Shown here: piece by piece, positions 8,201 to 10,318 of the stretch
Numbering within the stretch: the stretch's first letter is position 1
Layout of the letters: each line of letters opens with the position of its first letter
NCBI GenBank assembly: GCA_002687025.1
Contig: NYZG01000203.1
Span: forward strand, 1 to 10,318
Source of the DNA: Candidatus Poribacteria bacterium
GTDB taxonomy: Bacteria; Poribacteria; WGA-4E; GCA-2687025
DNA: 10,318 nt
Direction: 5' to 3'
Translations under genes and position numbers: made by a program
The notes under the pieces: generated by a model
The model's database searches: none
What the model was told of the DNA's origin: nothing
The model's input: only the letters and a program-made list of their open reading frames with translations

Positions 8201-8510
8201 TTGCCGTCACGAAGACGGCTTGCGCCACGAACATCAAGGGCAGGTAGGTTCTGTCGAAGCGGGCCAGGAAGAACGTGTCACGCGCCGTCTTGCCCGTGAT
8301 GACCGCGGCGACGATGAGGAAGAACCCGGCGAAGAGCAGAAGGGTGGGCTTGCCCTCGCCCCTCCGAACGCCAAGTGTCTCGCTTAGCCGTCTCAATGCG
8401 GCACGCGCTCCCGCCGATCGCCGCGCCCGATCCCCACGCCACTCATGCCCGCGACGGCCATTGCGGCGGCATGCGGCATGTGCCACAGTGCCCGGAGTCG
8501 GGCCCGCCAC
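5244..8510 (-). CDS. NTT/MFS-type nucleotide-transporter-like protein fused to HEAT repeats and a cyclic-nucleotide-binding domain
   Basis: A polytopic inner-membrane protein of up to 1,088 residues. Residues about 55-435 carry around a dozen hydrophobic segments in an ATP/ADP-translocase-like (NTT) MFS core, with the early motif LIVAAVITGKTARDTFFL (65-82) and the late KGSEQIVKQTTHQASL / LWVPIDTAQKR region (355-383). An Ala/Pro linker lies at about 237-253. Residues about 480-770 are HEAT-like helical repeats with recurrent Asp-Pro and Ala-Ala-Leu units. Residues 953-1075 are a cNMP-binding domain; its phosphate-binding cassette keeps Gly-Glu (1022-1023) and Pro-Arg-Ser (1031-1033), so ligand binding is plausible. 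The architecture is known in environmental bacteria, but the transported substrate is not established. The GTG start at 8510 has no ribosome binding site and residues 1-38 are Arg-rich. TTG at 8396-8394, with GGGAG upstream, is an attractive alternative (1,050 residues) that would leave room for a promoter next to the divergent gene. Confidence 0.85.
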   Translation of the reverse strand: MAGPTPGTVAHAACRRNGRRGHEWRGDRARRSAGARAALRRLSETLGVRRGEGKPTLLLFAGFFLIVAAVITGKTARDTFFLARFDRTYLPLMFVAQAVFVTATVPILTRFSRSLHLSRALFLGAVMTAIPLAMSQLHVKGLVVPAVYVLVEVATVVVMTQFWLLSGSIFHSRQAKRLYALVASGGSVAAIAVGMGVRPFVAAFGSEPLLVASAGLFVVGAGVASLARPSGPPSRVERSAAPAPAAGAPRARMNPYLVSIAALIGVTAVATTIVDYLFKIVAGQAYPEEAQLAAFFGSFYAFTGVAGLLIQLFATGRVIQRFGILGGLLLLPLSLSVGSLAALLRPVLLSVILAKGSEQIVKQTTHQASLQLLWVPIDTAQKRVSKPFVDGPVKMVAEGAAGVLIFLVAPLGGLRWLSAIALALVGAWLFISVRARTGYIASLATGRRLDLEDLELDVADPHVTDTVDRMLRSGVETQQVTALELIEQVAPEPWAESLGALYRGGSALVQEKVLTVAGDSPAVIANDELVATIERQDSLAAQATLLIGRRRAPGVAPMLRELLDHPEPAQQAAAAVALRGLRADAEGSATRRLRELLSSEDPVEREAALVAARHEPEFVPEDVLIASLSGESSSARLAALRIVDASPRPSLLPAVAQTLGDPETRVVARHTLRAFAEEDVLYDLNRAFRRPDASRDLRVGIVRAIRDGASAGSVRSMLDLLDRHDLMADTESEVVDALLHLARATSMPARADRRVLVHIRRVASRAYWRFAAEALIAGEDAACLLVRDHYHQLARGDVATLLKLCVLSRPQTPVETIAYNVDTRGDGLADSLEVLDNVVPREARDLVMPLAEARSVAEKVTAGMGMGLELPSEAHQAIVPLIESPREWLAMVGSACADDAVLGLVDWDSATISRADADDLPAYMTRYAERLTGNASPSNEQRMYSELEKTAYLKSTGYFRDIPGEEVFYIAQVAEEQHLADGQSLFEDGDPGHSLYAVIEGEILLHKGGREVNRTPPLELLGEMGIINQAPRSLGAVAVGPTILLRISEEDFLHILETRADVMKGVMRQVMQRLDRLTILYAEALAGD

Positions 8511-8533
8511 GACGCCGATGCGCAGCCGCGCGC

Positions 8534-8540
8534 GAGGGAG
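8534..8540 (+). promoter_or_regulatory. Shine-Dalgarno deciding the start of the DUF2238-like gene
   Basis: GAGGGAG five bases before the ATG at 8546. It selects this start over an ATG at 8375 in the same frame, which would add 57 non-hydrophobic Arg/Pro/His-rich residues and run antisense through the 5' end of the neighbouring transporter gene. Confidence 0.75.
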
Positions 8541-8545
8541 ACCAC

Positions 8546-9184
8546 ATGTCCCAAGATGGGTCCCAAACTGGGTCGATGGATCGTGGACCGATCGTCCGCC
8601 GAGACCAGATACCGGTGCTTGTCGTTCACCTGATCGCCCTGCCGGCGTTCACGCTGCTGTTCCTCTCGCGCCAGAACTACGAGTTCCTGCTGTACATCGG
8701 CGTCATTGTCGTCTTTCTCGCGCTCATAGTCACGACGAACCGACGCGTGGCGTACCCCACCCAACTGCTATGGGGTCTGACCGGTTGGGCGTTGCTGCAC
8801 ATGGGCGGTGGGGGCATATTCCTCGGGGGCGACCGGCTTTACGGGATCATGCTGATCCCCATATCCACGCGCTACAACATCCTGCGGTACGACCAGTTCG
8901 TGCACATCGTGGGGTTCGGCGTCGCGACGGCGGTGATGTACCACCTGCTGCTGCCCTCGTTGGCTTCGGCGCCGAGGCGTTGGGTGTCGCTGTCCATCGT
9001 GGTGGTGATGGCGGGTCTCGGCGTCGGCGCGCTGAACGAGATCATCGAATTCGCCGCCACCGTCATCATGCCTGAGACCGGCGTCGGAGGGTACGTGAAC
9101 ACGTCGATGGACCTCGTGTCCGATCTCGTCGGCGCGTTGGGCGCGTTGGCGTGGATACGCCTCAGAGCTCGCTCCCACGCGTGA
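8546..9184 (+). CDS. DUF2238/YjdF-like polytopic membrane protein
   Basis: 212 residues from ATG 8546 (GAGGGAG at five-base spacing) to TGA 9184. Hydrophobic segments fall at about residues 22-40, 47-63, 72-87, 118-138, 147-163 and 190-204, giving five or six membrane spans and no signal peptide. Family-like landmarks are LLHMGGG (83-89), YDQFVHIVGFG (115-125), NEIIEF (164-169) and DLVSDLVGALGA (189-200), with acidic and histidine residues inside or beside membrane spans. This matches the pattern I know for DUF2238 (E. coli YjdF), whose function is unknown; the His/Glu/Asp set could bind metal or carry protons, but that is inference. It is the only plus-strand gene here, divergent from the transporter-like gene and convergent with the BMC cluster. 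The gene is certain, the family likely, the function unknown. Confidence 0.85.
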   Translation: MSQDGSQTGSMDRGPIVRRDQIPVLVVHLIALPAFTLLFLSRQNYEFLLYIGVIVVFLALIVTTNRRVAYPTQLLWGLTGWALLHMGGGGIFLGGDRLYGIMLIPISTRYNILRYDQFVHIVGFGVATAVMYHLLLPSLASAPRRWVSLSIVVVMAGLGVGALNEIIEFAATVIMPETGVGGYVNTSMDLVSDLVGALGALAWIRLRARSHA

Positions 9185-9188
9185 CATG

Positions 9189-9206
9189 GCCCGCCCGGGC
9201 GCGGGC
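9189..9206. terminator. GC-rich hairpin in the convergent gap (possible bidirectional terminator)
   Basis: A perfect six-base stem GCCCGC / GCGGGC around the six-base loop CCGGGC fills most of the 26-base gap between the stop codons at 9184 and 9211. Neither flank has a T run, so it is not a classical intrinsic terminator. Position and symmetry suggest it stops or buffers the two converging transcripts. Confidence 0.4.
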
Positions 9207-9210
9207 GAGA

Positions 9211-9486
9211 TCACCCCGGCTCCACGTGCACCGAGTCAACGATAGCCATCACCAACTCGCGGATGGGCGCGCGGCCGAGCCCGAACACCTGTCGAGCGAC
9301 TCCCGGCCCGGCCCCCACGACCACCGTGTCGCCTTCGCCGGCGCCGACGTAGTCCACGGCGATGATCGCCTTCCCACGATCCCTCATCTCCGTCGAGAGA
9401 GGCTGCACGACCAGCAGTCGTCGCGACTCGTACGCCGGGTGCTTGACAACCGAGACCGCCTTGCCGACGACGCGCGCGAGCATCAT
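9211..9486 (-). CDS. EutN/CcmL-family microcompartment vertex protein, second copy
   Basis: A 91-residue protein covering the whole EutN/CcmL domain. The N-terminal MLARVVGKAVSVVKHP is the typical first strand and loop, followed by RRLLVVQPL (22-30), IIAVDYVGAGEGDTVVVG (41-58) and the closing strand VMAIVDSVHVE (79-89). These proteins form pentamers that cap the vertices of a bacterial microcompartment shell. The ATG at 9486 overlaps the stop of the preceding vertex gene by four bases (ATGA), so the pair is translationally coupled; a second ATG at 9483 is also possible. It differs clearly from its neighbour in the ARQVFGLGRAPIREL segment (64-78), which suggests a specialised role rather than simple redundancy. 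Family confidence is high; which metabolic type of compartment it serves cannot be told. Confidence 0.92.
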   Translation of the reverse strand: MMLARVVGKAVSVVKHPAYESRRLLVVQPLSTEMRDRGKAIIAVDYVGAGEGDTVVVGAGPGVARQVFGLGRAPIRELVMAIVDSVHVEPG

Positions 9487-9791
9487 GGCCGCGTCGTCTC
9501 GTCGCCACGTCGGGACATTGGCGTGTGCACGTCGTGGAGGATACCGACGACCGCCGCGTCCACGGGCAGCAGCGGACGTGGCTCGACCGACACCATCATC
9601 GCGTCGGCTCCCGTGACGTAGAAGACGTGCTCCCCGATCGCGGCCTGCCCGGCCGTGTCCACGGCGACGAGTGGCCGGTCGACCTCCGCGCCGAGCTCGT
9701 CGAGTGGCTGAACCACCGCGAGACGCACGCCCGCCAGGGAAGGGTCCTTGACCGTCGCAACCACGGAGCCGATGATGCGCCCGAATTCCAT
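9483..9791 (-). CDS. EutN/CcmL-family microcompartment vertex protein, first copy
   Basis: A 102-residue protein starting at ATG 9791, three bases after the stop of the upstream gene, with AAGG eight bases before the start. The domain is complete: EFGRIIGSVVATVKDPSLAG (2-21), RLAVVQPLD (23-31), PLVAVDTAGQAAIGEHVFYV (40-59) and PVDAAVVGILHDVH (76-89). About 13 polar residues (TPMSRRGDETTRP) extend past the usual end of the domain and overlap the start of the next gene by four bases. It should form a shell-vertex pentamer. Two adjacent vertex paralogs with an upstream helical protein look like one operon of shell accessory genes. No BMC hexamer or trimer gene, aldehyde dehydrogenase or signature enzyme lies in the window, so the rest of the locus must be elsewhere, probably to the right. 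Confidence 0.92.
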   Translation of the reverse strand: MEFGRIIGSVVATVKDPSLAGVRLAVVQPLDELGAEVDRPLVAVDTAGQAAIGEHVFYVTGADAMMVSVEPRPLLPVDAAVVGILHDVHTPMSRRGDETTRP

Positions 9792-9794
9792 CCG

Positions 9795-10184
9795 CTAGAC
9801 CTTGTCCTGCTCCGTCGGAGTTTCGGGCTCTTCCGGCTCGTCGGTGGGTCCTAGCGCCGCAAGCGCACGGATTCCCTCGTCCAACTCCGGCTGCATCTCG
9901 ATGCCGACGTTCACGACCGCTTGCCGCATGGCGTTCAGGCGGGAGCTGAGGCTGTTCTCCAGTGCTTGCAGATGCGCCAGCCAGGACGCCTTGGACGTGT
10001 TCTCGTCTCGCCCGAACGCGTCGGTGAGCGACAGTCGGAGGTACTTGAGTCGTTCCTCCTGGAGGGTCACCGACGCGGCGTCGTACTCGTCGATGCCGCT
10101 CTGCAAGAGGGACACGAGACGCCTTACCTTTTCCACAGAACGCTCCATCGAGCGGGCAGGGACACGCATCGGTCGGCGGGGCAT
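9795..10184 (-). CDS. Small helical protein of unknown function in the BMC vertex operon
   Basis: 129 residues if begun at ATG 10184-10182 (AAGG nine bases upstream). A further ATG at 10226 would add 14 residues, and ATGs at 10169 and 10148 would shorten it. From MERSVEKVRRLVSLLQSGID onward the sequence is charged and heptad-like, with long predicted helices to about LDEGIRALAALGP, then an acidic, Pro/Thr-rich tail (TDEPEEPETPTEQDKV). There is no signal peptide, membrane span or catalytic motif. I do not recognise the family. Its stop lies three bases before the first vertex gene, so it is surely co-transcribed with it. By position it might be a scaffold, cargo adaptor or assembly factor of the microcompartment; this is inference only. 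Confidence 0.75.
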   Translation of the reverse strand: MPRRPMRVPARSMERSVEKVRRLVSLLQSGIDEYDAASVTLQEERLKYLRLSLTDAFGRDENTSKASWLAHLQALENSLSSRLNAMRQAVVNVGIEMQPELDEGIRALAALGPTDEPEEPETPTEQDKV

Positions 10185-10211
10185 TGTATCACGCCTTGCC
10201 GGGCCCGCCAA
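10183..10211 (-). promoter_or_regulatory. Extended -10 sigma70-like promoter candidate for the BMC vertex operon
   Basis: The minus strand has TTGGCG (10211-10206), a 17-base spacer ending TGA and TACAAT (10188-10183). Matches are four of six for the -35, five of six for the -10, plus a TGn extended -10. It overlaps the ATG at 10184. If it is the real promoter, translation must begin at 10169 or 10148, neither with a clear Shine-Dalgarno; if 10184 or 10226 is the true start, transcription begins further right. Confidence 0.4.
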
Positions 10212-10263
10212 AGGCGAATGAGACATCCGCGCCCACCGAGGGCTATTCGGTTTTCGGTGTGTA

Positions 10264-10292
10264 TTCGCTGAGAGGGGAGTTCTGTCTATGAT
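10264..10292 (+). promoter_or_regulatory. Promoter candidate for a divergent gene starting beyond the right edge
   Basis: Plus-strand TTCGCT, 17-base spacer, TATGAT (10287-10292; five of six -10 matches), followed about 20 bases later by AGGAGA at 10312-10317. A start codon five to nine bases after that would fall just outside the window. Spacing from promoter to Shine-Dalgarno is normal for a short leader. The combination suggests a divergent gene, possibly the rest of the BMC locus. Confidence 0.4.
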
Positions 10293-10318
10293 CCTGTTGA
10301 ATAGATGCGACAGGAGAC

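Noticed and set aside
8375..8545. ATG 8375 start for the DUF2238-like protein
   Set aside because: It adds 57 polar residues antisense to the neighbour; ATG 8546 has an ideal ribosome binding site and sits right before the family-like region.

Overview
The window is high-GC bacterial DNA (clearly above 60% G+C by eye), densely coded, with no RNA genes, insertion sequences or CRISPR array that I can see. Three traits together suggest a member of Candidatus Poribacteria or a related marine or uncultivated lineage: secreted TolB-type beta-propellers with many PD40 repeats and a WFDP...TTWGWL tail, a bacterial microcompartment (BMC) vertex-protein locus, and a nucleotide-transporter-like protein fused to HEAT repeats and a cyclic-nucleotide-binding domain. 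The lineage is inferred from my knowledge of these families; no marker gene in the window proves it.

Left region (1-2303, minus strand): a tandem array of three paralogous exported six-bladed TolB-like propellers, read right to left (A 1284-2303, B 255-1284, C from 255 off the left edge). Each junction is a TGATG stop/start overlap behind a strong ribosome binding site, so the copies are probably translationally coupled. Copy B is broken by a frameshift in a GA dinucleotide tract (1124-1131); adding one GA unit would restore the frame. Just upstream of A lies about 24 bases matching the 3' end of copy B, apparently the remnant of a further copy. 2304-2748 is non-coding or decayed, with a weak candidate promoter and an inverted repeat.

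Middle region (2749-8510, minus strand): a Tat-exported, heparinase II/III-like polysaccharide-active protein (2749-5010), a 233-base gap, and a large membrane protein (5244-8510) with an NTT/MFS-type transporter core, HEAT repeats and a C-terminal cyclic-nucleotide-binding domain. Divergent from it is a small polytopic membrane protein of the DUF2238/YjdF type (8546-9184, plus strand).

Right region (9189-10318): a GC-rich hairpin separates the converging DUF2238 gene from a minus-strand cluster of two adjacent, different EutN/CcmL microcompartment vertex proteins (9211-9486 and 9483-9791) and an upstream small helical protein with an acidic tail (about 9795-10184). This is probably the edge or a satellite of a BMC locus; no hexameric shell protein or enzyme is visible. 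The last 55 bases hold a plausible plus-strand promoter and Shine-Dalgarno sequence for a divergent gene starting just past the right edge.

Functionally, the exported propellers and the lyase-like protein fit a lifestyle of binding and degrading polysaccharide outside the cytoplasm, and the microcompartment would handle a downstream metabolite. That link is inference from neighbourhood only.
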